Counted from the first letter of the stretch, positions 1-7,467 are shown. The stretch is DNA of 18,593 nt from Spirochaeta sp. (GCA_027859055.1 JAQIBO010000474.1:1-18593); one strand, 5' to 3'. A program made the numbers and translations. The notes: generated by a model from the letters alone, not told the origin.

Positions 1-381
1 TACGACGCCATCCGAACGAGCACTGCGGAATCCGACTCCGCTCCGTTCATCTCGTTCATGTTGCGAATGATCCTTGAAACGGTGATGCTCCTCGCCCCCC
101 AAGTCGCGCCCCAAGTACCCCCCCAAGTCGGCGAGCTATTGGCGGTGTTGAAGGAGGAGATGAGCCGAGAATCGCTGCAAAACGTGATGGGGCTTTCGGA
201 CCGGAAGTCATTCCGTGAGCGCTACCTTGCCCCCGCACTTGGCGGGGGCATGATCGAGATGACGATCCCCGACAAACCAAACAGCCGACTGCAGAAATAC
301 CGGCTAAGCGACCGGGGCCGTCAATGGCTCGTGGAGCATCGGGCCGGCCAAGGGGCAAAACAGGAACATACTCCCGGGTAA
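1..381 (+). CDS. Fic family protein, C-terminal part (5' end outside window)
   Basis: The frame is open from base 1, so this is the tail of a gene that begins before the window; the internal ATG at 58 is not the start. The first residues (YDAIRTSTAESDSAPFISFM) match the end of the Fic domain, where small-residue and DS-PFI-FML patterns precede the last helix. A PQV-PQV-PQV linker follows, and then a winged-helix-like C-terminal module (SRESLQ...DRKSFRERYL...IEMTIPDKPNS...QKYRL) that in known proteins sits behind Fic domains and is thought to bind DNA. Fic proteins usually transfer AMP to target proteins, but the catalytic HPFxxGNGR motif would lie outside the window, so activity cannot be judged. 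The same tail also occurs on some AlbA-type regulators; the DS-PFI-FML segment favours Fic. The last 15 residues are poorly conserved. Confidence 0.75.
   Translation, partial: YDAIRTSTAESDSAPFISFMLRMILETVMLLAPQVAPQVPPQVGELLAVLKEEMSRESLQNVMGLSDRKSFRERYLAPALGGGMIEMTIPDKPNSRLQKYRLSDRGRQWLVEHRAGQGAKQEHTPG
97..129 (+). repeat. 12-bp near-tandem repeat coding the PQV linker
   Basis: Three copies of a 12-base unit containing CCCAAGT encode Pro-Gln-Val three times (codons at 97, 109 and 121). The repeat forms the flexible linker between the Fic core and the C-terminal winged-helix module. Such PQV/TPQV repeats are common at this place in the family and can change copy number by slippage. Confidence 0.7.
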
Positions 382-486
382 CCTGGATCGCCAGCCGTTC
401 AATGAATTTACGGTCCGAAATTTCTGAGAATACCGCCGATCCACGGGGGCAGTATTGTGTGTAAGGAACCGCGCTGAATCAAACCT

Positions 487-681
487 GTGTGGCGGCGCCG
501 GATCAGCAAAAACGCCATCATCAGACAGCTCCTTGCTGAAAAGGTGGGCATCCCCGTCGACGGCGCCTATGCCGACGACTATCGCCAGTTCGTCGGACTC
601 TGGACCGCAGAAGAGCACGCCGCCTTTGAGACGAGCCAGATCGAGAACATTTCCGTCGATCCGGGCGACTGGGACCGATGA
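487..681 (+). CDS. Small antitoxin-like protein (VapB-type), possibly N-terminally truncated
   Basis: This 64-residue ORF starts at a GTG without a clear ribosome binding site. The first part (ISKNAIIRQLLAEKVG) looks like the second helix of a ribbon-helix-helix DNA-binding fold. The end (W-T-A-EE-H-A-A-FE-----I--I---DPGDW) resembles the acidic, Trp-rich tail by which VapB-type antitoxins wrap their VapC toxin. The DNA-binding beta strand normally found before the helix is missing, and an in-frame TGA lies just upstream (478-480), so the N-terminus may be lost. An ATG overlaps its stop codon (ATGA at 678-681), the usual arrangement for a toxin gene, but that frame closes after 16 codons. The family call rests on pattern only. 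It could be an unrelated small protein or a remnant. Confidence 0.4.
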   Translation: MWRRRISKNAIIRQLLAEKVGIPVDGAYADDYRQFVGLWTAEEHAAFETSQIENISVDPGDWDR

Positions 682-829
682 GCCGCGTCCTTATAGAACG
701 GATTTCGAAACGGTACCCGCTACCGTGACAACCTCCGGATCCTTGAACGCTTTCGCGCTCAGCCGCGGATCGTCGCCGTACCGATCACGGATACTACCGC
801 CGGGAAATCTCCTTGACACGGTCGCTGAC

Positions 830-1168
830 TTAGAGACCGTCGCCGTCGGCGTGGTCGAGGACGGAGAAGATGTGCTCCAGATCAAAGGTGAGTTCCGGGA
901 AGCGACGTGGGGCGATCACCTCCGGGGCGGCGTGGATTGTGGTGCCGCCGTAGGCGCCGTCGGGGCCGAGAATGGAGATATAGACGATACGCCCCGCAGG
1001 GTCGACCACCCAGTACTCCGGGACGCCGGCTTTCTCGTACGCGGCACGCTTCACTACTTGGTCGGTTCGAGTGGTGGTTGGTGAGAGAACTTCGATGATC
1101 TCCGCCCGTACATCCTCCGGCCACGTCCAGTACTCTTCCGCGGTGGCGTGGGTGGGAAGAACAAAAAG
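830..1168 (-). pseudogene. Uma2 family (DUF820) endonuclease, degenerate with internal deletion
   Basis: Read on the minus strand, the open frame gives 112 codons with clear Uma2 features. It begins with the N-terminal signature THATAEEYWTWPEDVRAEII, runs directly into EVLSPTTTRTDQVVKRAAYE, and continues with AGVPEYWVVDPAGR and a typical end, FPELTFDLEHIF. Intact Uma2 proteins are about 190 residues, with roughly 80 or more residues between the WPEDVRAEII and EVLSP blocks. That middle part, including the PDLVV aspartate of the PD-(D/E)xK nuclease site, is absent. A TGA stop at 1169-1171 precedes the frame and there is no plausible start codon ahead of the first block. The GTG at 1054 could at most start a 74-residue C-terminal fragment. 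I see this as a deleted, non-functional copy. Uma2 genes are often multicopy in accessory DNA. Confidence 0.7.
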
Positions 1169-1301
1169 TCACGGTCCAGTTTGGAAAACCCGGTGCGACC
1201 GTTGTGGTTATGGAACACCGCGCCCTCCCCGATCCGGAGCAAGAGCCCCGCTCACATGAACGGGACTCCGCAAAACGGCAGTTCGTTTATACCCTGACGC
1301 G

Positions 1302-3179
1302 TCAGCGCGGCAGGATGTTGGTGTAGTCGTTGAGGGAGCCGTCGGAGAGGCAGATATCGATGATTGCCTTGCCGAGGGGGTCCAGCTCTTTGACACGGAA
1401 CTGTTTGAGCTCCTGTTTGAAGAAGTCCGTGAGGATCTTGGCGCCGGCGTCGTAGCCGTCTCTGCCGACCTCGATCTGCTCGTGGACGCGGAGGAGTCCT
1501 TTGGGCACCAGTTGCCCCGCGACTTTGAGGCGCTCCAGGCCGTGACCGAGGAGGGAGCAGCGCGATTCGATCAGCTGTTCCGGACGGAACTTGACGCTGC
1601 CCCGGCGTGCCATGTACTCCCGGGCGATCCACTCCGGGTTGAAACCCACTTTGTACGCCCCGATGTACTGGTTGGGAATGAGGACGTAGCGCGTACCCGG
1701 GGTCTGCTGGATGAGACGCAGCAGCAGGTTGGCCTGAACCACCCGTTTGCCCGTGGCGAAGGGCCAGTAGGAACCGACGCCCTCGCTGGAGAGGCCCTCG
1801 GTGGTGACGATGCTGGGGTTGGCGTGCCCGCGCGGGGCCACCAGGCGCCAGAGCCACGCGAGTGCCGGCGGCAGAATATGAAGCATGCCGATTATGCCGT
1901 AATTGGGGTTTTCCTTGGTGGACGGCGGCGTCCGGACGCCAAAGCTGCGCACGTCGACACCGACCGGGTCATCAACCACCTTGTTGACGAAGTGGCGCGG
2001 CATAATCACCCGCGGATTGGGACACGGTTTGCCGGGGCTGTCTTCTATATGCTCCCACGGCAGAACCGTGGCACCCGCTTTTCCTTCAAGGTTGAGAAAG
2101 ATAAGCGGTTCCGGCGGGTTGATACACAGTTTCTCGATGCTCGGCTCTTTGCCGTATTCGTTGAGGTGGTCGACCCGCAGGAACCACCCCGCCTCGGCGT
2201 CTTCTATCATCAGTCGGCCGGTGGTACTGGTCTGGATTGACGGGTGGGCGAGGGCCATGTCGTCGGTTACCGGATGCAGCTCGCAGGGATCACGCAGGTC
2301 GAAAAAAACGTCGTCGTCGGTGACGGTGTTGTAGGCAAGTTTGATGCGTCCGTCGGGCTCGCGATGGAACGCCTGGGTCATCTCGCTCTTTCCACCGCCG
2401 CTGGCGCCTTCGTGCATGATCACAAACTCGTTGTCGTAGGGGGTGATGAGGCGAACCGCCGAGCTGTGAAGGGTAACCCAGTCTTCCTCTTCACCGATGG
2501 AGAGCAGGATGCCGTAGACACCCTTTTTGGCGCTGGGTCCGGGGTAGAGGTTGTAGGCAAACAGCTCGTGCATGCCGGGAAGGCGGTTGTGGACGACAAC
2601 CTGCTTGCCGTCGAAGCGGGTGTGGCGGAACGGCGGCGCCAGGTAGATGACCGCCCGCGGGGCGAAGCCGGGAGGGATCTCTTCGGCGGGGAAAAAGCCC
2701 TGCAGGTCCGCCTGGCCGGCGACGAAGAAGCCGGCGTTGGCCGGTGCGATGAGCAGGGTGGGATACCCGCGCTTTTTATCACCGGAGAGAAACGGCAGAA
2801 CGATAAGACGCCCCTGGTCCTTGAACCAGTCAAACGTCTCCGCGCGGACGGGATCAAAGTCTCCGTCAAAGCGGTCTTTCCACTTGGGCTTGTCCGTGGG
2901 CTGTTTGTCGGCGATCACCATCGCCTCCGGGTCCCGGCGGCGCATGTACGGTTCCGGATAGTTGACGGCGGCACCATTGCGGCAGCGTGTCACCGTCGCT
3001 TCCACAACCCGGCCTTTATCGGGTACATCGTAGGCTACTTCCAGGTGGTCTTCGTCGGACTCCAGGTATGCGAGCTCCAGGAGGTGGTCTCTGCTTTCCG
3101 GCAGAACGACCTCCACCTGGCTGAGAATATCCCGCAGCTCTTCTGACAGGACAAGGCGGTCAAACGGCTCTGTTTTCAT
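1302..3179 (-). CDS. DUF4914 family protein with HPr-kinase-like P-loop
   Basis: This 625-residue protein, starting at an ATG, matches the DUF4914 family in length (about 620-640) and overall sequence; the function of that family is not established. A clear P-loop, GASGGGKS (residues 258-265), is followed by E-M-T-Q and by acidic segments (TVTDDDVFFDL, HPVTDD). The GxSGxGKSE form of this loop resembles HPr kinase/phosphorylase, and more loosely PEP carboxykinase, which suggests a nucleotide-dependent kinase or carboxykinase-like fold. That is an inference from the motif. No signal peptide or membrane segment is evident, so it is probably cytoplasmic. The site before the ATG (GGTAGGG) is only a weak ribosome binding site. 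The gene stands alone, divergent from the ferredoxin gene. The 300-residue ORF on the opposite strand is a shadow of this gene. Confidence 0.8.
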   Translation of the reverse strand: MKTEPFDRLVLSEELRDILSQVEVVLPESRDHLLELAYLESDEDHLEVAYDVPDKGRVVEATVTRCRNGAAVNYPEPYMRRRDPEAMVIADKQPTDKPKWKDRFDGDFDPVRAETFDWFKDQGRLIVLPFLSGDKKRGYPTLLIAPANAGFFVAGQADLQGFFPAEEIPPGFAPRAVIYLAPPFRHTRFDGKQVVVHNRLPGMHELFAYNLYPGPSAKKGVYGILLSIGEEEDWVTLHSSAVRLITPYDNEFVIMHEGASGGGKSEMTQAFHREPDGRIKLAYNTVTDDDVFFDLRDPCELHPVTDDMALAHPSIQTSTTGRLMIEDAEAGWFLRVDHLNEYGKEPSIEKLCINPPEPLIFLNLEGKAGATVLPWEHIEDSPGKPCPNPRVIMPRHFVNKVVDDPVGVDVRSFGVRTPPSTKENPNYGIIGMLHILPPALAWLWRLVAPRGHANPSIVTTEGLSSEGVGSYWPFATGKRVVQANLLLRLIQQTPGTRYVLIPNQYIGAYKVGFNPEWIAREYMARRGSVKFRPEQLIESRCSLLGHGLERLKVAGQLVPKGLLRVHEQIEVGRDGYDAGAKILTDFFKQELKQFRVKELDPLGKAIIDICLSDGSLNDYTNILPR

Positions 3180-3259
3180 GCATATACCCTACCAGTTTTC
3201 CGTATATTTATTCAACGGGAGAGCACCATTTATGATCCGGGAGGAATCTTGCAAAATGT

Positions 3260-3288
3260 TTGACAAGTGGCGGGAGAATCGTCAAAAT
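3260..3288 (+). promoter_or_regulatory. Sigma-70-type promoter of the ferredoxin gene
   Basis: A perfect -35 box TTGACA (3260-3265) is followed after exactly 17 bases by CAAAAT (3283-3288, four of six matches to TATAAT). Transcription would start near 3295, giving a leader of about 35 bases to the ATG at 3331. A dyad TTTGAC-N16-GTCAAA (3259-3264 and 3281-3286) overlaps both boxes, which may be chance or a regulator site. Confidence 0.6.
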
Positions 3289-3330
3289 AAGAGAGTCGAA
3301 AAGACAAATCCCCACACTAGGAGACGCAAT

Positions 3331-3519
3331 ATGAAGACTAAGGTTGATCCTGATCTTTGCATCAGCTGTGCGGTATGCACCAATATGGCACCGGACCTGT
3401 ACGTAATGAACGATGACGGCGTTGCCGAAGCGATCGTTGATACCGTTCCGGCGGACATGGAAGATCTTGCACGGGAATCCGCAGAAGAGTGCCCCGCAGA
3501 CGCAATCATCAACGAATAA
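3331..3519 (+). CDS. [4Fe-4S] ferredoxin, single cluster
   Basis: The ATG at 3331 is chosen because AGGAG (3319-3323) sits seven bases before it; the upstream in-frame extension lacks ferredoxin similarity and contains the promoter. The product has 62 residues, the usual size for monocluster ferredoxins of the Thermotoga/Desulfovibrio type. The cluster ligands are C10, C13 and C16 (CISCAVC) plus C54, followed by Pro, as in the family. The motif IxxxxCxxCxxC...CP supports one [4Fe-4S] cluster. It is very acidic (many Asp/Glu), as expected for an electron carrier docking to basic partner sites. It is a soluble, cytoplasmic, low-potential electron carrier; its partner enzyme is not in the window. 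It is flanked by its own promoter and terminator, so it is probably monocistronic. Confidence 0.93.
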   Translation: MKTKVDPDLCISCAVCTNMAPDLYVMNDDGVAEAIVDTVPADMEDLARESAEECPADAIINE

Positions 3520-3550
3520 TCGGGTTTCCCCGATCTCTCAGATGAGTAAG

Positions 3551-3580
3551 AAGCCCCGGCCGAATGGTCGGGGCTTTTTT
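3551..3580 (+). terminator. Intrinsic terminator after ferredoxin
   Basis: AGCCCCGGCC (3552-3561) pairs with GGTCGGGGCT across a short loop, with one G-U pair, and runs into TTTTTT. It lies 30 bases past the ferredoxin stop and isolates this gene from the transporter genes downstream. Confidence 0.9.
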
Positions 3581-3716
3581 GTGTCTGGTGGCACGCGCGG
3601 GGTGTGACGCCGTGCGAGTGGTTCGAGGCGGAGGGGGCAGACCGGGGGCAGCCGGGTAAAAGTCGGTCGGAAAACCGAAAAACGGGAAGCGGTCTGCATA
3701 TTTTAACCGTTTATGC

Positions 3717-3745
3717 TTGCATCCGTACTCCCGCGCTGGTACTGT
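3717..3745 (+). promoter_or_regulatory. Possible weak promoter for the ABC importer
   Basis: TTGCAT (3717-3722) and TACTGT (3740-3745) are 17 bases apart and lie shortly before the strong ribosome binding site of the binding-protein gene. Each box matches the consensus at only three of six positions, so this is a tentative call. The 250-base gap from 3520 to 3770 otherwise contains only the terminator above and an AT-rich stretch near 3700-3715. Confidence 0.25.
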
Positions 3746-3770
3746 TCCAGAAACGTTTTAAGGAGGTATG

Positions 3771-5405
3771 ATGAAACGTACAATTCTATTTCTTATGGCC
3801 ATGATCAAGGCAACGGCTATGGTCTATGACGGTGGATCCCAGGAATCGGGTTCCCAGGAAGCAAGTCCTCAGGGCGGTAGCGCCGAAGAGGCATCCAGCG
3901 ACGGCCCGCAATCCGGAGGCGTACTGGTCTTTGCCCGCTCCGGTGACTCGGTCGGTCTCGACCCGGCTCGGGAAACTGACGGCGAGAGCTTTTACGGCAG
4001 CACCCAGATCTTTGACAACCTGGTTGAATTTGTCCCGGGAACCACGGAGATCCGTCCGGCCCTGGCAGAGAGCTGGGATATCGCCGATGACGGGCTCACG
4101 TTCACGTTTCACCTGCGTGAAGGTGTCGAGTTCCACGACGGAACGCCGTTCAACGCCGAGGCGGTCAAGTTCAGTTTTGACCGGCAGCGCAATGAAGACC
4201 ATCCGTACTTTGACCTCGGTCCCTGGAAGTACTGGGGTTACATGAGCATGTCCGACATCGTCGATGACATCGTTGTCGAGGATGAGTACACGGTCCGGTT
4301 TGACCTGAAAAAGGTTGAGGCACCGTTCCTTGCCAACCTGGCGATGGACTTCGCCGCGATCGTCAGTCCCACTGCGGTTGCAGAGCTTGGAGAAGATTTC
4401 AAGAACAACCCCGTCGGGACCGGCCCGTTCTCCTTTGTGGAATGGGTCAAAGACGACCGTATCGTCGTTGAACGAAACGAGGACTACTGGCGTCGTCCGG
4501 CGTATCTGGACCGCCTGGTTCTTCGTGTGATCCCCGATGCCACGGCGCGATTCCTGGCCCTGCAGGCCGGTGAAGTCGACGTGATCGACTTTCCCTCTCC
4601 GGAGGACCTTGAGGCGATGGAAGCGGACCCCGACATCGAGTTGATCCAGCAGCCCGGTCTCAACGTTGGTTACATCGCAATGAACAACGACAAAGAGCCC
4701 TTTGGCGACGTCCTGGTTCGCCGCGCGGTAAACCACGCGATCAACAAGCAGGACATCATCGACGCCGTGTTTGGGAGTGCCGGGCAGCCCGCCACCAACC
4801 CGATTCCGCCGACGATGTGGAGTCACAACGACGACATCGATCCGTACGAGTACGATCCGGAACGCGCCCGGGAACTTCTGGCGGAAGCGGGATATCCCGA
4901 CGGATTTGAGACGGACCTGTGGGCGATGCCCGTGAGCCGGCCTTATTTCCCCGACGGACGGACCGTTGCAGAGATTGCCCAGGCGAATCTCGCGGAGGTC
5001 GGTATCGACGCGGAGATCGTCAGCTTTGACTGGGGAACGTACCTTGACCGCACCGACAGCGGTGAGCACGAAATGGCGCTCCTCGGCTGGACCGGCGACA
5101 ACGGCGACCCGGACAACTTTCTCTACGTGTTGCTCTCCAGCGACGCCGCAGAAATCCCCGCCGGTAACATCGCGTTCTGGCGAAACGACGAGTTTGACAC
5201 TCTGATTGAAGAGGCCAAAACGACCTTTGACATGGACCGCCGTACTGAGCTGTACATGGAAGCGCAGGAAGTGTTCCATGACCAGGCACCGTGGGTGCCC
5301 GTTGCCAACTCGGTTGTCACCGTCCCCGTTCGCGACACCGTTCGTGATTTTGTGATCTACCCCACCGGGAAGCGCAAGTTCTACGACGTGTGGCTGGACA
5401 ACTAA
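3771..5405 (+). CDS. Peptide/nickel-type ABC transporter substrate-binding protein (SBP family 5)
   Basis: This is the extracytoplasmic receptor that captures an oligopeptide or similar small solute for the importer encoded just downstream. It has 544 residues when started at 3771. AGGAGG at 3761-3766 is too close to the alternative ATG at 3768. Family 5 features are plain: LVEFVPGTTEIRPALAESWD, the LTFTFHLREGVEFHDGTPFNAEAVKFS block, NPVGTGPF, ALQAGEVDVI, and a complete C-terminal lobe. Two oddities stand out. The N-terminus has a short hydrophobic run (TILFLMAMI) broken by Lys13. Asp20 sits where Ala would be expected before GGSQESGSQ, and there is no lipobox Cys, so secretion may be weak or unusual. 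A Ser/Gln/Gly/Glu-rich linker (residues 21-50) leads to the fold. The substrate cannot be told from sequence. The 497-codon antisense ORF is a shadow. Confidence 0.9.
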   Translation: MKRTILFLMAMIKATAMVYDGGSQESGSQEASPQGGSAEEASSDGPQSGGVLVFARSGDSVGLDPARETDGESFYGSTQIFDNLVEFVPGTTEIRPALAESWDIADDGLTFTFHLREGVEFHDGTPFNAEAVKFSFDRQRNEDHPYFDLGPWKYWGYMSMSDIVDDIVVEDEYTVRFDLKKVEAPFLANLAMDFAAIVSPTAVAELGEDFKNNPVGTGPFSFVEWVKDDRIVVERNEDYWRRPAYLDRLVLRVIPDATARFLALQAGEVDVIDFPSPEDLEAMEADPDIELIQQPGLNVGYIAMNNDKEPFGDVLVRRAVNHAINKQDIIDAVFGSAGQPATNPIPPTMWSHNDDIDPYEYDPERARELLAEAGYPDGFETDLWAMPVSRPYFPDGRTVAEIAQANLAEVGIDAEIVSFDWGTYLDRTDSGEHEMALLGWTGDNGDPDNFLYVLLSSDAAEIPAGNIAFWRNDEFDTLIEEAKTTFDMDRRTELYMEAQEVFHDQAPWVPVANSVVTVPVRDTVRDFVIYPTGKRKFYDVWLDN

Positions 5406-5436
5406 GCGTTCTGTAAACGCAGAGTTTGATTTTTGT

Positions 5437-5470
5437 GCAGCCCGGCCTCTGAAGGTCGGGCTGCTTTTCC
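5437..5470 (+). terminator. Intrinsic terminator/attenuator between binding protein and permeases
   Basis: GCAGCCCGGCCT (5437-5448) pairs with AGGTCGGGCTGC (5453-5464) over a 4-base loop, with one G-U or mismatch pair, followed by TTTTCC. It lies 31 bases after the binding-protein stop and before the permease genes. Its position suggests that most transcripts end here, giving an excess of receptor over membrane components. The U-run is short, so read-through is likely. Confidence 0.85.
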
Positions 5471-5503
5471 TTCCCTTTGTTTGGTTAAGAAGGCACGGAT
5501 GCG

Positions 5504-6520
5504 ATGCTGAAATATATTTCCCGACGGCTTCTGTTATTGATCCCCACCCTCATCGGTGTACTCACAATTGTTTTTTTCATGGTAGCACTCAGCCCCGGAG
5601 ATCCGGCACGGGTGATGCTCGGCGAGCGCGCCAATGCGGAACAGCTTGCGGAGCTCCGGCAGGAACTCGGCCTCGACCGCCCGCTCGGCGAACAGTACGT
5701 TCGCTACCTCGGGCGCGCGGTCCAGCTCGATTTCGGTGATTCGATCAAGACGGGGCGTCCCGTCATGGAAGAGATTGGCGAACTGTTTCCCGCAACGGTG
5801 GAGCTCGCGCTGGTCGCGATGTTTCTGGCAACAATTGCGGGCATCTTGATCGGCGTGATTTCGGCGGTCAAACGCAATACGTGGATAGACTACACCGCCA
5901 TGGTCGGAGCGCTTGTGGGGGTGAGCATGCCCGTGTTCTGGCTGGCCCTGGTATTTATCATGCTGTTCAGCGTGGGCCTCGGCTGGTTTCCAACTGGCGG
6001 GCGAATGAACGTTCGCCTCTTTTTCGACTCAATAACGGGTTTGTATCTGCTTGATGGCCTTATCGTAATCATCAGGGAGGGCGACCCGCAGTACTTCGTG
6101 AGCGCCCTCCGGCATATCGTCCTTCCGGCGATCGCCCTCGCGACGATACCGCTGGCGATTATCGCCCGGACAACCCGCAGCAGTATGCTGGAAACGTTGC
6201 GGCAGGACTACGTCAGAACCGCCCGGGCAGCGGGGCTACCGGAGCGACGGGTCATCTTTCGGTACGCCCTGAAAAACGCACTGCTCCCGATTATCACGGT
6301 GGTGGGTATCCAATTCGGATTGCTTCTCGCCGGTGCAATATTGACGGAGACGATCTTTGCGTGGCCGGGAATCGGCCGCTGGTTGTACAACGCGATCGCC
6401 GCGCGGGACTATCCGGCGGTTCAGGCGGGAGTCATCGTGGTTTCGACGGTATTCGTTCTGATGAACCTGCTGGTCGATGTGTTGTATTCGGTTGTTAATC
6501 CACGGATTCGGTTGCAATAA
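5504..6520 (+). CDS. dppB: ABC transporter permease, DppB/OppB family
   Basis: This is the first membrane subunit of the importer, forming half of the translocation channel. The 338 residues match the family's usual length. A first membrane helix (about residues 9-30) precedes the conserved PGDP segment (MVALSPGDPARVML) and LGLDRPLGEQYVRYLG. The cytoplasmic coupling (EAA) loop is DYVRTARAAGLPERRVIFRYALKN, followed by the hallmark end TETIFAWPGIGRWLYNAI. About six membrane helices are expected. A segment around residues 165-200 (RMNVRLFF...IREGDPQYF) is a periplasmic loop typical of the DppB branch. AAGAAGG about ten bases upstream supports the ATG at 5504. The gene is first in a run of closely spaced or overlapping transporter genes after the terminator. 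Confidence 0.93.
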   Translation: MLKYISRRLLLLIPTLIGVLTIVFFMVALSPGDPARVMLGERANAEQLAELRQELGLDRPLGEQYVRYLGRAVQLDFGDSIKTGRPVMEEIGELFPATVELALVAMFLATIAGILIGVISAVKRNTWIDYTAMVGALVGVSMPVFWLALVFIMLFSVGLGWFPTGGRMNVRLFFDSITGLYLLDGLIVIIREGDPQYFVSALRHIVLPAIALATIPLAIIARTTRSSMLETLRQDYVRTARAAGLPERRVIFRYALKNALLPIITVVGIQFGLLLAGAILTETIFAWPGIGRWLYNAIAARDYPAVQAGVIVVSTVFVLMNLLVDVLYSVVNPRIRLQ

Positions 6521-6524
6521 CGGT

Positions 6525-7457
6525 ATGAGCGTCTACGAAAAGGAAACGGAAGTGGCAGAAAACCAGGAACCTCTCATCGCCGAAGCGGTACCGACAGAAC
6601 CGGTACCGCCGGATCTGACGCCGTTCCAGGAAAACTGGATGCGCCTGCGGCAGAACAAGGCCGCAATCGCAGGGCTGATCATTATCGCGGTGTTTGTACT
6701 TGTCGCGGTCTTCGCGCCGCTCCTCGCACCGATGGATCCGGTGGCGCAGAATATCGGTATCCGTAAGAGCCCACCGCTGAGCGGAAACGGAATCCTCGGG
6801 ACCGACGACCTGGGCCGGGATCTTTTGAGTCGCATCATGTACGGCGCCCGATTGAGCATGACGATCGGGATCGTGTCGGTCGGCATTGCGATGATCGGCG
6901 GCGTCGCGATTGGAACCGTCTCCGGATTCTACGGTGGGCTTCTCGACCGCATCGTTATGCGGTTTATCGATATTATGCTGGCGTTTCCCTATGTACTGCT
7001 CACGATCGTAATCGTGGCGGTACTCGGACCGAGTCTGACCAACGCGATGATCGCGATCGGCATCAGCCAGACACCCCGGTATGTCCGTCTGGTGCGCGCC
7101 TCGGTCCTGGCGGAAAAGGAGTCCGATTACGTCCTGGCGGAGCGCAGCCTGGGGACGGGAAACCTGGAGCTGATGTTTGGATCAATCCTACCCAACAGCC
7201 TCGCTCCGATAATCGTGCAGGCGACGCTCGGTGTCGGCGAGGCGATTCTTTCCTCCGCGGCGTTGAGCTTTCTGGGACTCGGGGCGCAACCCCCGACGCC
7301 GGAGTGGGGGCTCATGATCGCCTCGAGTCGCGAATTTGTCACCAGCGCATGGTGGATCGTCACCTTTCCCGGTATCGCAACGCTTCTTGCTGTGTTGGGG
7401 TTCAATCTTTTTGGTGACGGGTTGCGCGATGTACTCGACCCCCGGATGAAGGACTGA
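6525..7457 (+). CDS. dppC: ABC transporter permease, DppC/OppC family
   Basis: This is the second membrane subunit, pairing with the permease encoded immediately upstream. The ATG at 6525, four bases after the previous stop, gives 310 residues; an earlier in-frame ATG at 6477 would overlap the upstream gene and adds residues foreign to the family. The order is a hydrophilic N-terminal tail rich in Glu/Pro, the OppC N-terminal block (ENWMRLRQNKAAIAGLIII), the LGTDDLGRDLLSRIMYGARLS signature, the EAA loop (SDYVLAERSLGTGNLELMF) and the end motif AALSFLGLGAQPPTPEWG. The EAA loop has SLG where many relatives have A-x-G, a mild variation. No strong ribosome binding site is seen, so translational coupling to the upstream gene is likely. 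Confidence 0.93.
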   Translation: MSVYEKETEVAENQEPLIAEAVPTEPVPPDLTPFQENWMRLRQNKAAIAGLIIIAVFVLVAVFAPLLAPMDPVAQNIGIRKSPPLSGNGILGTDDLGRDLLSRIMYGARLSMTIGIVSVGIAMIGGVAIGTVSGFYGGLLDRIVMRFIDIMLAFPYVLLTIVIVAVLGPSLTNAMIAIGISQTPRYVRLVRASVLAEKESDYVLAERSLGTGNLELMFGSILPNSLAPIIVQATLGVGEAILSSAALSFLGLGAQPPTPEWGLMIASSREFVTSAWWIVTFPGIATLLAVLGFNLFGDGLRDVLDPRMKD

Positions 7458-7467
7458 GGTGCACCGC

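Noticed and set aside
228..250. 9-bp inverted repeat (TGCCCCCGC / GCGGGGGCA) with a 5-base loop inside the Fic C-terminal coding region
   Set aside because: It is inside a continuous coding frame and not followed by a T-run; I see no evidence for a terminator or an inserted element.
455..1084. 209-codon plus-strand frame across the accessory region
   Set aside because: It overlaps the antitoxin-like ORF in another frame and the Uma2 remnant on the other strand. Its product is Ser/Arg-rich and resembles nothing I recognise.
1294..1305. Perfect 12-bp palindrome CTGACGCGTCAG at the DUF4914 stop codon
   Set aside because: It has no loop and no U-run, so it is not a terminator. A single short palindrome of this size can arise by chance.
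2244..3146. 300-codon plus-strand open frame opposite DUF4914
   Set aside because: It is a mirror frame of a real gene, with no domain pattern and no suitable ribosome binding site.
3786..5279. 497-codon open frame on the minus strand, antisense to the binding-protein gene
   Set aside because: It has no recognisable family features, and the plus-strand protein is a clear full-length family member. Long antisense frames are expected in GC-rich coding DNA.
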